From Komagataella phaffii GS115 (lineage: Eukaryota; Ascomycota; Pichiomycetes; Pichiales; Pichiaceae), in NCBI RefSeq assembly GCF_000027005.1, contig NC_012965.1, forward strand, positions 1,723,001-1,787,000: a stretch of DNA of 64,000 bases, read 5' to 3'. This document shows, in pieces, positions 37,947 to 47,193 of this stretch. The notes under the pieces were generated by a model. That model was not told the origin of the DNA, searched no databases, and saw only the letters and a list, made by a program, of their open reading frames with translations. The position numbers were made by a program, and so were the translations under genes. Every line of letters begins with the position of its first letter. Within the stretch, counting starts at the first letter, position 1.

Positions 37947-40445
37947 TCAAAACTCCGGAGCCATATTTGTATCCAGCCATCCTAGGAAATCATCTCCTTT
38001 ATCGGACCAGTTGTTCTGTTGTTGGAAGATTGAATCGATAAAACTTTGATCATTATTCAGATCATTCATATTGAACTCTTCGTTGGCCGACAAGAACGAT
38101 TGAGGATTGTTATTCGAACTTGTAGTAGACGCAGTGCTGTAGACATCATTGACGTCTAATTGCGAGTTGAACAATGACGAGTTGAACGGACTCTCCGTTA
38201 CTGGAAGTTTTTCAATTTTAGGTACAACAGGCTCTTTACTGTTTTGAGAAACTCTTCTAGGTGTGTTCACATGGGCTTGAGAGTTGGAAACAGCTTTGGA
38301 AACATCCTTGCTAGGTTTGTTTCTCTTTTCCTTTTGGTTGCTGGAGGCCAATGAACCTGTGGCTTCAAGCATCGCCATGGGAATTCCATTAATCATTGTA
38401 GGTTTTGCTAAGCCCGCTGCTGTAGCTGTAGCTGTGGCATTTAATAAGGCCTGATCCGTAGGAACCAATGTTGTAATTGTGGTACCATTCGGCGTCGTTG
38501 AGGTGATCGTGGTAAAGTCCTCTTTCGTAATTTGATTGTAAAATGGTAATGGAGGAGGTCTACTAGCGAGCTTATCCTTAGATTTATCTTTGCTTTTAGT
38601 CTGAGTTTCGTTCAAAGTTCTTCTGCGAGCTTCATGAATACACCAAACGAGGTCGTAGAATAAAGATCCTGTCAAATGTGACCTCATCCGGGAAATTATT
38701 CCTTCAGATTTGACAAATAATTCTGGATGTGTGATTATCACTAGGTTTAGCTTCTCCAAAACTGTTGCAGTTCGACTAATATCATTCTCTACATCTTTCC
38801 ACGCTGAAAGCATGTTTCTGAAGAGTCTGTGGACTGTGACAATACTTTGCCTCGCACTGTCAACGTACCTGGGTAATAAATAAGGTGTTAGATGCAATCT
38901 GAATAGTACCAACACAGCCAACGAGACAGATTGCCGAACGTAAATTGGATACTCAATCAATTGTCTTCGTTCGTTCATTTTGGATATTATCGTGACTATT
39001 CTGGTAGCTGCTAGGTAGGCCAGTGTGACGTATTTTGTCTGATCCTCGGTGGGAGTCTCAGGTAGGAAGGCAAAGCAACATATCATCAATTGCACATAGA
39101 GGTAATAAATCTCGACTGAAATATCATCAATTTGGAGCTTGAAGGCCAGCCTTTCCAGCTCTCTTTCCAAAATAGACAACGCTCCGGCTCTATTTTTGGG
39201 CTCTAAAAGCCCATCTGGAGAAGTAACAGATAATCCCATGACGTTGACCAGCTTAGCTTGGAAAATTGAGAGACTGATGAGGCATCGGAAATTCTTGGGA
39301 AGAGTATTGTCTATCCGGGCCTGCTCTAAAAGAAAATCTGTCTGCATGGACGGTGGAAGGCCCAAACAGAAACTCCAAAATTGTTCACAAAAAAAGACTG
39401 CCAGCCATGTTCTCGTTCTCCATTTCTCTGCATTAGCCAGAGCCACTTGAGTACGGGAAAACTCGCTGATAAACTTTCCTCTGTGTAAACCCAACTGAAG
39501 GGAGAGATTCTTCGACAGACCAACAAATCGATAAGAACAGTCGTCTAAGACCTTTTGATTTGGCAGTGGCCACGTACCCAGGATTAACAAAGCTTGAATA
39601 ATATGGGTAGATCTTGGAGTTCGAATCCATGAAGTTTCGATAGCCAACTGTTTGATCAGAGAGGCCAAACTGATATACAAAGAAGGTTCGGAATCAGAAA
39701 GACATGCGGTGAGTATGACTGTCCAAAACAACAATTGTGATTGCTCATATAGTTCAACGCAGTTCGATGTTTGCAGAATGGGCAAGTAAGGTAAATACTG
39801 GGTAACGAATCTGTGATGCAATTCGTTGGCTTTGTCCAGAGGAAGTTTGACATTTCCAAGTACAAACTCCTTCATTTCCGTCTCTGGAACCTCGGGGACT
39901 TTAGTGTTTTTCATTTCTGGTGAATTCGTGTTGGTTAGATTATTGCTTAACAGTTCATCCTTCAACAACACAGGATTCGCAGAGGAAGAAGAGACAGAGC
40001 CAAGGGCTGTCAAAGCCGGGTCATGTTCCGTCTTAGGTAACATATATTTGGCGGAAGAAGATCCACTTGGGTCTTTCTTTGCCAAAGCCTTAGCGATCAA
40101 GCTTTCATTCCTAGTGAGGAACTCTATCTTACTCTTTAATTCGTCAACATCATTTTTTAAACTTTGAATTTGAGACCCCTTCTTGGGTCTAAACTGTGGA
40201 TCTATCTCACAATTCAAGTTCATCTTTTCACATCTTTGGCAAGGTTGAGGATACCTCTCACTTGCATTACATTTAATTTTGTGCTGTCTGCAATGAGTGC
40301 AAGACGTCACAGGACGATGCCCAGGACTTTGTGAGATAGGCAACGAATCTTTCTGCTTTTTGTCGAGGCGATCATGATCCTCCAGGAATTGATCTCCTTT
40401 CCTTTTCAAAGACTTGTCCAGGGGTAAGATCGGAACGCCCTTCAT
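37947..40445 (-). CDS. Zn(II)2Cys6 transcription factor (Leu3/Sef1-like zinc cluster)
   Basis: An 832-residue fungal binuclear-cluster regulator. The six zinc ligands are C49, C52, C59, C69, C72 and C79 (CTHCRQHKIKC, then CQRCEKMNLNC). They are followed by the linker EIDPQFRPKKGSQIQSLKND and a coiled-coil dimerisation helix (about 88-115). The middle-homology region covers roughly residues 200-590. A low-complexity Ala/Thr segment (NATATATAAG) and a Ser/Asn-rich region precede an acidic, aromatic C-terminus (DDFLGWLDTN), a likely activation domain. The cluster sequence recalls the Leu3/Sef1 group, but I cannot name the orthologue or its targets. It diverges from nothing close by; PRX1 lies upstream on the same strand. 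Confidence 0.8.
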   Translation of the reverse strand: MKGVPILPLDKSLKRKGDQFLEDHDRLDKKQKDSLPISQSPGHRPVTSCTHCRQHKIKCNASERYPQPCQRCEKMNLNCEIDPQFRPKKGSQIQSLKNDVDELKSKIEFLTRNESLIAKALAKKDPSGSSSAKYMLPKTEHDPALTALGSVSSSSANPVLLKDELLSNNLTNTNSPEMKNTKVPEVPETEMKEFVLGNVKLPLDKANELHHRFVTQYLPYLPILQTSNCVELYEQSQLLFWTVILTACLSDSEPSLYISLASLIKQLAIETSWIRTPRSTHIIQALLILGTWPLPNQKVLDDCSYRFVGLSKNLSLQLGLHRGKFISEFSRTQVALANAEKWRTRTWLAVFFCEQFWSFCLGLPPSMQTDFLLEQARIDNTLPKNFRCLISLSIFQAKLVNVMGLSVTSPDGLLEPKNRAGALSILERELERLAFKLQIDDISVEIYYLYVQLMICCFAFLPETPTEDQTKYVTLAYLAATRIVTIISKMNERRQLIEYPIYVRQSVSLAVLVLFRLHLTPYLLPRYVDSARQSIVTVHRLFRNMLSAWKDVENDISRTATVLEKLNLVIITHPELFVKSEGIISRMRSHLTGSLFYDLVWCIHEARRRTLNETQTKSKDKSKDKLASRPPPLPFYNQITKEDFTTITSTTPNGTTITTLVPTDQALLNATATATAAGLAKPTMINGIPMAMLEATGSLASSNQKEKRNKPSKDVSKAVSNSQAHVNTPRRVSQNSKEPVVPKIEKLPVTESPFNSSLFNSQLDVNDVYSTASTTSSNNNPQSFLSANEEFNMNDLNNDQSFIDSIFQQQNNWSDKGDDFLGWLDTNMAPEF

Positions 40446-40643
40446 AGCTCTGGGGTAGTTTATGGAGAAGTCAAGATCCGTTTGAGGGTAAATGTTTTCA
40501 TGCGCGATCGGTTAAGAATGAGTGAAAAAAAAGGAGCGGGAATCTGCAAGAAAAAGTGAGGAGAAAGCAGGGCAAGATGGCCTCAAAAAGTCACTCATAA
40601 TGCCTGGGTGGCCGTGAATGGGTTTCAAACTAAGCTACTACAA

Positions 40644-41375
40644 CTATTTAAGGGATGTGTATCTCAAGTAGGGCTTGACCTCCTTGAAGTCTCCGAACTT
40701 CTTTTTGGCATCCTCGTTGGATACAGTAGGTGGAATGATGACATCTTGACCCTCAGTCCAGTCAATTGGAGTAGCAACTCCACGTTTATCAGCCAATTGC
40801 AAAGCATCAATGACTCTGAGAACTTCTGCGGAGTTTCTACCGGTGGAAGCTGGGTAAGTCATGATCAATCTCACTTTCTTAGAGGGGTGTATGATGTAAA
40901 CTGACCTGATGGTAAGCACTAATCCACCAGACAGGTTCTTGAAACCTTCTTCATCGACCATATCGTACAAATAGGAGACCTCTCTCGATTCGTCACCAAT
41001 AATTGGGAACTGGAACTCTTTTCCGCCCGTAGCAACCTCTTCAATGTCTTTGATCCATTCCTTGTGCTTAGCAACTGGCTCAGCAGACAGTCCAATCAGC
41101 TTAACATTTCTACTGTCAAATTCTGGCTTTAGAGCTGAGAAAGCTCCTAATTCAGTAGTACAGACAGGGGTGAAATCTGCGGGATGTGAGAATAAAATCG
41201 TCCATGAATCTCCAATGAAGTCGTGGAAGTTGATTTTGCCTTGAGTGGTTTCAGTCTCAAAATTCGGAGCAATTGATCCAATTCTGATCCTTGGTTGGTT
41301 AGCGGCAGAAAAAGTAATGGAACGAGTCAAGGCACGAGCGCTAATAGCAGGGACACGAATGAATTGTCTAAACAT
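40644..41375 (-). CDS. PRX1: Mitochondrial 1-Cys peroxiredoxin Prx1
   Basis: A 243-residue Prdx6-type thiol peroxidase that reduces hydrogen peroxide and alkyl hydroperoxides in mitochondria. The first ~25 residues (MFRQFIRVPAISARALTRSI) are Arg-rich and amphipathic, like a matrix presequence. The peroxidatic cysteine is C72 in HPADFTPVCTTELGAF. It is the only cysteine in the protein, which fits the 1-Cys mechanism needing an external reductant. The extended C-terminal domain (TYPASTGRNSAEVLRVIDAL) is typical of this subfamily. The length compares with 261 in S. cerevisiae. Confidence 0.95.
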   Translation of the reverse strand: MFRQFIRVPAISARALTRSITFSAANQPRIRIGSIAPNFETETTQGKINFHDFIGDSWTILFSHPADFTPVCTTELGAFSALKPEFDSRNVKLIGLSAEPVAKHKEWIKDIEEVATGGKEFQFPIIGDESREVSYLYDMVDEEGFKNLSGGLVLTIRSVYIIHPSKKVRLIMTYPASTGRNSAEVLRVIDALQLADKRGVATPIDWTEGQDVIIPPTVSNEDAKKKFGDFKEVKPYLRYTSLK

Positions 41376-41745
41376 TGTTAGGATTACAACAGGTGAAAAT
41401 AGTTGAGTTGCTTAGTAGGGATCGATTACAGCTTTAGGATTCTCGCCCGAGATTACATAATCGAAAGCTAATTTGGGTGCGTTTCTTGCTTTGCGCTGTG
41501 CCAAAGAAGTGTCGAATGATTGTTAATGCCTGGATGGAGAATTACTTGTTGCGGTAAATCAGGAAATAGGTTAAACAAGTAGAAAGTATTAATTGGACCT
41601 CAATTGGTTTGCTGAAGGCTACCTATTGGATCTATACTTACATACAAATCTGAGTCGTTTACCACTCAATTATCGACCAATAGTATCTTTCTCAACCACT
41701 GTACTAAACCAACTCCTTATTGAGAGACACATCTTACAATACAAA
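41376..41745. other. Divergent region PRX1 / 86-residue protein gene
   Basis: A 370-bp head-to-head intergenic region. The frame of the small downstream gene extends back to a TTG at 41593, but there is no ATG. I saw no clear Yap1 or Skn7 site for PRX1 and no RNA gene. Confidence 0.45.
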
Positions 41746-42006
41746 ATGCCATACTTAGTTGCATTCAGACCAGCTGTGCTGGTATTTTTCTTCATTAGAC
41801 AACCTATTGGTGCTGGACTATTGGCAGGCGGATTCTTGTTTTGGCAAGCTGACAGACATTTCAACTTTGGTATCAGAGACAATATTCACAACTTCAAACA
41901 GACAATTTTAGGATTCCCGACACAAGCATCCAAATGGGAGACTTTCAAACAAGTAGATGCACAAAAAAGAGCTCAGCTAGTATCCGGTCCATCTGAGGAG
42001 CACTGA
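41746..42006 (+). CDS. Small membrane protein of unknown function (86 residues)
   Basis: An ATG-initiated 86-codon frame. Residues about 4-34 are hydrophobic, with a central break (LVAFRPAVLVFFFIRQPIGA, then GLLAGGFLFW). This suggests one or two short membrane helices. A polar tail follows, FNFGIRDNIHNFKQTILGFP to VSGPSEEH. The leader directly before the ATG (ATCTTACAATACAAAATG) is A-rich, as in expressed yeast genes. The layout resembles small mitochondrial inner-membrane or respiratory-chain accessory proteins, but I recognise no family. Membrane topology and location are inference. Confidence 0.6.
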   Translation: MPYLVAFRPAVLVFFFIRQPIGAGLLAGGFLFWQADRHFNFGIRDNIHNFKQTILGFPTQASKWETFKQVDAQKRAQLVSGPSEEH

Positions 42007-42411
42007 AGTTGATGAATGTTTATACGATCCATTTTGCATAAATGTTGTATTTTATTTGTTGTCTTCTTTTATCAGAACTGATGTAGTATTTATGAGCTCA
42101 ATGTTATTTATTTATTAGAGAAGGAAAGGAATGAAAAGATGTTCCATGAGATTGCTGTATTTTAAGCAGATTTTAGTTATTCAAACTTGAAGGATTTTTC
42201 AAGATGACTATTAACACTATACCATAGTAGCTAGTTGTAAGAGGAAAACCTTATTGCTAGGAGCTCTGTCCTGTTGCAGTCACACCAAAATTATGTAGGT
42301 CTTTGCACGTCTCGTCTCCCTCTCTTTAATCTCGTCATAAGGCTACCAAACTTTTGAATTCTTTGTTAGTAATTTTTTTTTCTCACAGTCGAAGATAAGA
42401 TTGTACATAGA
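42007..42411. other. Intergenic region upstream of MTO1
   Basis: A 405-bp tandem region with the 3' flank of the small membrane protein gene and the MTO1 promoter. It is AT-rich with T-runs. I see no convincing ORF, tRNA or snoRNA. Confidence 0.5.
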
Positions 42412-44451
42412 ATGCTTTCCCGTAACACCAAGTTATTAGCTCTTAAAAGCTTTAATAGGGTGTGTAAAAGGAATGTTACTATGACGACGGAGTTGGAGTC
42501 GACTCTACTGACCAAACCGTTACATCCTGTTGTGGTTATTGGAGCAGGCCATGCTGGTATCGAAGCTGCCACTGGATCAGCAAGGACTGGGGTATTGACT
42601 TCGTTAATTACTCCAGATTTATCAAAAATAGGTACATGTTCGTGCAACCCTTCTATGGGAGGAGTTGGAAAGGGGACGCTTCTTAGAGAAGTTGACGCTC
42701 TAGATGGTGTCGCCCCGAAGATCGTAGATAAAGCTGGTATCCAGTTCAAAATTTTAAACAGGTCAAGAGGCCCAGCAGTTTGGGGCCCACGGGCACAGAT
42801 AGACAGAAAGATCTATTTAGAAGAGATGCAAAAGGAACTAGAGGGATATCCAAACTTGAACATCGTCGAAGGTAAAGTCGAAGATCTACTGATTGAACCA
42901 CCAGCCCAAACCAAGACCAGTACAGATGTCGAAGGAAGAAGCTTCGGCAGAATTAGAGGCCTTGTATTGGATTCAGGTGACTTAATTAGAGCTGATAAAG
43001 TAATTATAACTACAGGAACATTCTTAGGTGGAGAAATTCATATTGGCCTAAATTGTTATCCTGCTGGTAGAATTGGTGAAGATGCCACATTTGGACTCAG
43101 CAAAACTTTGAATGAGGCGGGATTTCGCCTTGGAAGACTGAAGACAGGGACTCCTCCTAGATTATCTTCCAAAACTATTGATTATTCAAACCTGGAGGTA
43201 CAGCACGGGGACGACCCACCTCAACCAATGTCTTATATGAACGACACCGTACGGATAAACGAACAACTACGATGCCACGCAACAGAAACCACTCCAGAGA
43301 TGCACGATTTAATTCGTTCTAACTTAGATAAATCCATCCATATCAGAGAAACCGTTAAAGGACCTCGCTATTGTCCTTCAATCGAATCGAAAGTTATTCG
43401 CTTTGCAGACAAAACAAAGCACACCGTTTGGCTGGAGCCTGAAGGCATCGATAACGATGTTGTATACCCTAATGGTATCAGCTGTACTATGCCTGAAGAT
43501 ATCCAGTTGCAAATGGTACGAATGATAAAAGGCCTAGAAAAGGTTAACATGCTTCAACCTGGTTACGGTGTTGAGTATGATTATGTTGACCCAAGAGAAC
43601 TTAAACCTACCCTAGAAACGAAACTGATAGAGGGTTTATATCTAGCTGGACAGATAAATGGAACAACAGGTTACGAAGAAGCTGCTTCTCAGGGTGTGAT
43701 TGCTGGAGTAAATGCGGCCTTGAGCCAACAGAATAAACCTCCACTAAAGTTATCCAGGTGCGACGGATACATTGGAGTCTTGATAGATGATTTGATAACG
43801 AAAGGTGTTCAAGAACCCTATCGTATGTTTACTTCTCGTTCCGAATTCAGAGTCAGTGTACGTTCCGATAATGCTGACCTGAGACTAACTCCAAAGGGAC
43901 GAGATGTTGGCTGTGTTGGAGACGAACGATGGGATCATTTTTTGAAAGAGAAAGAGCTTCTGAATACCACCCGTGATTATTTGACAAAATTCAAACAATC
44001 TAGTGCCAAGTGGAGGCAGTCTTTGGGAATCAACATTAGTGACGATTCTAAACCAAAAACTGCCTTTGACATACTCAAATACCAAAAGGTTGGAATGAAG
44101 GAACTTTTCCCTTTGCTTAATTTCCCACATAAGGCAGATCTTTCGGATAGAATACTGCACAAGTTGACAGTAGAGGGGTTATATGCAGGTCACCTGAAAA
44201 AAGAGATTGGATATATCAAGGCATTCCAATCTGATGAAAATTTGTTGCTTCCAACTGGATTTGACTACAGAGATGTACCAGCATTGAGTTCTGAAGTTGT
44301 AAATCTTTTGAACACTATACAACCGGAAACAATAGGCCAAGCTAGAAGGATTCAGGGAGTTACGCCAGCGGCATTCTTTGAACTTTATCGTTTGATTAGA
44401 TCGAGCTCAAGCCAAAGGGCTATGCGAGCTCAGAGGGATGTGGAGCTATAA
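42412..44451 (+). CDS. MTO1: Mitochondrial tRNA-modification enzyme Mto1 (MnmG/GidA family)
   Basis: A 679-residue FAD-dependent enzyme. With Mss1 it installs the 5-carboxymethylaminomethyl group on wobble uridine of mitochondrial tRNAs for Lys, Glu and Gln. The N-terminal ~25 residues are basic ([20 protein letters not shown]), as in a presequence. The FAD dinucleotide loop [12 protein letters not shown] is near residue 43. [13 protein letters not shown] and the family block [21 protein letters not shown] follow. The C-terminal domain has [20 protein letters not shown]. The length matches the yeast protein (669). It ends 19 bp from the convergent CNN1-like gene. Confidence 0.97.
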   Translation: MLSRNTKLLALKSFNRVCKRNVTMTTELESTLLTKPLHPVVVIGAGHAGIEAATGSARTGVLTSLITPDLSKIGTCSCNPSMGGVGKGTLLREVDALDGVAPKIVDKAGIQFKILNRSRGPAVWGPRAQIDRKIYLEEMQKELEGYPNLNIVEGKVEDLLIEPPAQTKTSTDVEGRSFGRIRGLVLDSGDLIRADKVIITTGTFLGGEIHIGLNCYPAGRIGEDATFGLSKTLNEAGFRLGRLKTGTPPRLSSKTIDYSNLEVQHGDDPPQPMSYMNDTVRINEQLRCHATETTPEMHDLIRSNLDKSIHIRETVKGPRYCPSIESKVIRFADKTKHTVWLEPEGIDNDVVYPNGISCTMPEDIQLQMVRMIKGLEKVNMLQPGYGVEYDYVDPRELKPTLETKLIEGLYLAGQINGTTGYEEAASQGVIAGVNAALSQQNKPPLKLSRCDGYIGVLIDDLITKGVQEPYRMFTSRSEFRVSVRSDNADLRLTPKGRDVGCVGDERWDHFLKEKELLNTTRDYLTKFKQSSAKWRQSLGINISDDSKPKTAFDILKYQKVGMKELFPLLNFPHKADLSDRILHKLTVEGLYAGHLKKEIGYIKAFQSDENLLLPTGFDYRDVPALSSEVVNLLNTIQPETIGQARRIQGVTPAAFFELYRLIRSSSSQRAMRAQRDVEL

Positions 44452-44470
44452 ATGTACATATAATATTACA

Positions 44471-45634
44471 CTAGTTTACAGTTTTTTTTTTCGTTGATTT
44501 TTGCATTTGGTTGAGATGCATCATATTCTCAAGTTCCATAAGCTGTTCGAGATCTAATGATTCTCTTGCTAAGGTCATAATATCGCTATGTTCTGTGCTG
44601 TTATCTACTGATGCCAAGTTTTTGTTAATGCGTTGTGTTAAAAGTTGGATATCGGTAAAGTTGACCATCGATCGACGCCCATGTTCGGCATAACGGCACA
44701 GGTCTTCCGATACCTGGGTGAAGAAATCGTCACTTATGGATTGTAAGGTGGGGTATAAATTAGGGCCAATTGTGGTTCGTCCAGTTTTGAATTTGACCAT
44801 CTTCAGGATCATGGATTTGGGGAGAAGCGAGTTTGTTGATTTGGAAGGTTTGGAAGATTTTTTTGGTGGTGATGCTCCTACTGCCGGCTCCAACAATGAT
44901 AAATCCATGCCAAAAAGCGGTTCTTCATCACTGAATGTGCCATTCTCATTATTCTCGTTAACACCTTGATAAGACTCCACGTCTTGATTGAAATCTTGGT
45001 TGATTCCCTCAAATAGTTCCTGGTCATCAGGCTTTGCCGGACTAAATATTCCCCTTTGAACCACTCCTTCAGGCATTGCTATATCAGTGAACTCGCTTAG
45101 GTCGGGAAGAGGAAGAGTCTCGTGGACGGTTGTAGATTTATTTTCAATGGTTGACAAATTATGACTTTCTGTGTTTCCTTGGTTTCTTTCCTTTAACAAA
45201 AGGCGACTCAATGACCTAAGATCTTTAGTCGGGGTGTACTGTGAATTCTCTCTATTGGGAGTGTCTCTAGCTGCAGATTGTCTTCTGGCTCCTCTTGGGG
45301 TCAATGTCTTAAGGGCTCTTAGAGCGTAGGGAGTAGTAGGGACCCTCCTGATTGAATTTCTGCGCGGCGAATTACCATGTGCTCCTTTTATGGTTGGAGT
45401 CGTCCGCCCATCGTTTGAATGCCTTTTCAATTTGGGTGTCTCTCCAGCTGAAACTCTTCGTAGTCGTTGAGTTGAACCTGATCTAGTGCGACTGGGCGTT
45501 CGCACTGGAGTCTTGGGAGGCAGAGAATACCGTGACCTGGACCTAACCCGAGATGACACCAAATTCTGTGACGATCTAACTGGTGAGGATTGACGCGCCA
45601 CAGGTGTCTTTTGTTCTTCGGGTAGTTCATCCAT
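44471..45634 (-). CDS. CNN1: Inner-kinetochore CENP-T/Cnn1-like histone-fold protein
   Basis: A 387-residue protein with a long disordered N-terminus rich in Arg, Ser, Pro and TP dipeptides (KTPVRTPSRTRSGSTQRL), which looks heavily Cdk-phosphorylatable. At about residues 270-340 it has a CENP-T-like histone fold: LLPKSMILKMVKFKTGRTTI, FTQVSEDLCRYAEHGRRSMV and FTDIQLLTQRI. A helical extension follows. CENP-T pairs with CENP-W (Wip1) at centromeres and recruits the Ndc80 complex through its phosphorylated N-terminus. The DLCRYAEHGRR block matches the DLxxYAxHAxR pattern of the family. The frame reaches a GTG at 45637; the ATG at 45634 is the start. It is divergent from CMS1. Confidence 0.75.
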   Translation of the reverse strand: MDELPEEQKTPVARQSSPVRSSQNLVSSRVRSRSRYSLPPKTPVRTPSRTRSGSTQRLRRVSAGETPKLKRHSNDGRTTPTIKGAHGNSPRRNSIRRVPTTPYALRALKTLTPRGARRQSAARDTPNRENSQYTPTKDLRSLSRLLLKERNQGNTESHNLSTIENKSTTVHETLPLPDLSEFTDIAMPEGVVQRGIFSPAKPDDQELFEGINQDFNQDVESYQGVNENNENGTFSDEEPLFGMDLSLLEPAVGASPPKKSSKPSKSTNSLLPKSMILKMVKFKTGRTTIGPNLYPTLQSISDDFFTQVSEDLCRYAEHGRRSMVNFTDIQLLTQRINKNLASVDNSTEHSDIMTLARESLDLEQLMELENMMHLNQMQKSTKKKTVN

Positions 45635-45784
45635 CACTTATGTTTCAGAGATATCGTAAACAACAACTTAGATGTAGTAAAACAAACGAAGGACATTTCT
45701 CGCGAAGATAAATATATTTTTCATGCAGAAGGGAAAGAAAAAATTCCTGATGGAATAAACATCGATCTTCAATATCTGTGCATA

Positions 45785-46570
45785 ATGTCAACATTGGCAG
45801 ACGATTTGGATGACGGTTTGGAATACGCTTACAACCCTTCTGATAACGAGGTAGATGAGGGTGTGGTGGTGTCGGAGCCAGAGGAAGAGAAGATTGACGG
45901 AAAAGGAAAAAGAAAAAGAGACCAAGGCTCAAGCAAGGAAAAGTTAAAGGAAAAGAAAAAGATCAAGATGCAATATGACATTGAACATAAGCTTAATTTC
46001 AGTAAAGAGCAGCCGGATGTGATTGTTGAAGAGCTGGCTAAAAAGATCAGACAGCATAACAAGGATCTGAGTTCTTTGGAGCTCAGTGAATTGTATTTTT
46101 CTAAGGACGATTTTGTCTACACTGGAGATTATCCACATAAGAGAAACTTGCCAGGATTCAGCAAGTTCCTCAAGACTACATTTCCAAGAGTTTTCGGTAA
46201 GTCACGCAGAAACACCTCTAAATATGTGCTGGTATTGTCTCAATCGGCAATCAGGTGCTGTGATATTCATAGGGCTACCAGAGACCTACCGGGCTCATCT
46301 CTAAAATTAATCAAGAAAAACAAGATGAAAAACGACATTGAACTCATAAAGAGGGCCAAGAGTCATCTGTTGTCTTCCACTACCGGCAGATTGATTCGTC
46401 TACTAGAAGAAGAAGAATGCACCCTCACTCCAGACAGCATCTCAGCGATCGTGGTTGATTCTTCCTACCTTGATTCGAAGAAGATTTCCTATTGGGACGA
46501 TTACAAAAACATTGAGGTCATCAAGGACCTCCTCAAAAAAAACAAATCACTGAAAGTATACCTGTATTGA
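45785..46570 (+). CDS. CMS1: Small-subunit processome-associated protein Cms1
   Basis: A 261-residue nucleolar protein found with 90S pre-ribosomes. The N-terminus is acidic (MSTLADDLDDGLEYAYNPSD) and is followed by a lysine-rich stretch. The conserved core reads SKYVLVLSQSAIRCCDIHRA, then HLLSSTTGRLIRLLE and ISAIVVDSSYLDSKK. This resembles the C-terminal half of a helicase-like Rossmann fold without helicase motifs. The length compares with 291 in S. cerevisiae. Its precise biochemical function is not established. Confidence 0.88.
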   Translation: MSTLADDLDDGLEYAYNPSDNEVDEGVVVSEPEEEKIDGKGKRKRDQGSSKEKLKEKKKIKMQYDIEHKLNFSKEQPDVIVEELAKKIRQHNKDLSSLELSELYFSKDDFVYTGDYPHKRNLPGFSKFLKTTFPRVFGKSRRNTSKYVLVLSQSAIRCCDIHRATRDLPGSSLKLIKKNKMKNDIELIKRAKSHLLSSTTGRLIRLLEEEECTLTPDSISAIVVDSSYLDSKKISYWDDYKNIEVIKDLLKKNKSLKVYLY

Positions 46571-46708
46571 AAGTTTTCATCCTTGTATATTATAATAAAT
46601 AAATAAATAATGAAACAGTGAATCGTTGAATGTGGGACGTGGACTCGTATTTGAACTCTCTATGCTATGGAGTCTTGGGGACTACCCATTTCTGATGATA
46701 TCTCTGCT

Positions 46709-46933
46709 CTAGTTTTTCTTTGCCGATTGGTTCCATCTGGAAAGCTCCTCTTCTTTATATTTCAGCTTTGGGTTGTAAGAACCTGCCTCTCCCAACTTAT
46801 AGAGACCCACACAACAGGCTGTGAATCCCACCAAAACAAGAACCGTATTCTGCTTCCAGTTGGCGGGAGTAAAATTCCAACCTCCCGTAGGTGGCTTAAT
46901 ATAACTTGGTGTATGTATGTGATGACCTGACAT
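46709..46933 (-). CDS. Small single-pass membrane protein of unknown function (74 residues)
   Basis: An ATG-initiated 74-codon frame with coherent protein-like features: an N-terminus with histidines, prolines and aromatics (MSGHHIHTPSYIKPPTGGW), one hydrophobic segment at about residues 28-47 (NTVLVLVGFTACCVGLYKLG), then a charged C-terminus with KYKEEELSRWNQ. This layout is common among small mitochondrial respiratory-chain subunits. Yeasts of this lineage keep complex I, whose small accessory subunits look similar, but I cannot assign it. It lies between CMS1 (convergent) and MRPL3 (divergent). Confidence 0.6.
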   Translation of the reverse strand: MSGHHIHTPSYIKPPTGGWNFTPANWKQNTVLVLVGFTACCVGLYKLGEAGSYNPKLKYKEEELSRWNQSAKKN

Positions 46934-47193
46934 TCTCTTTGTTGGGGGGTAAGTCTCTACCTGGTCACTGGTCTCTGGGCTGGAATACTGATAATTAGGA
47001 TTATGTCGCTACTTGATTGGCGCTCGCGAGTGCTATAAAGGTTTAGTACAGAAAATTACGCCTATGTGTGTGTAAATCAAAGTCCGTTCTAACTAGGCGA
47101 TAGGTTTTTTCAAACCGATTTTTCACCAAGGGAGAGGGACCTAGGAACATCTTCAATCTAGTAACATTAGGCTGCATCCATAATAGGACACAC

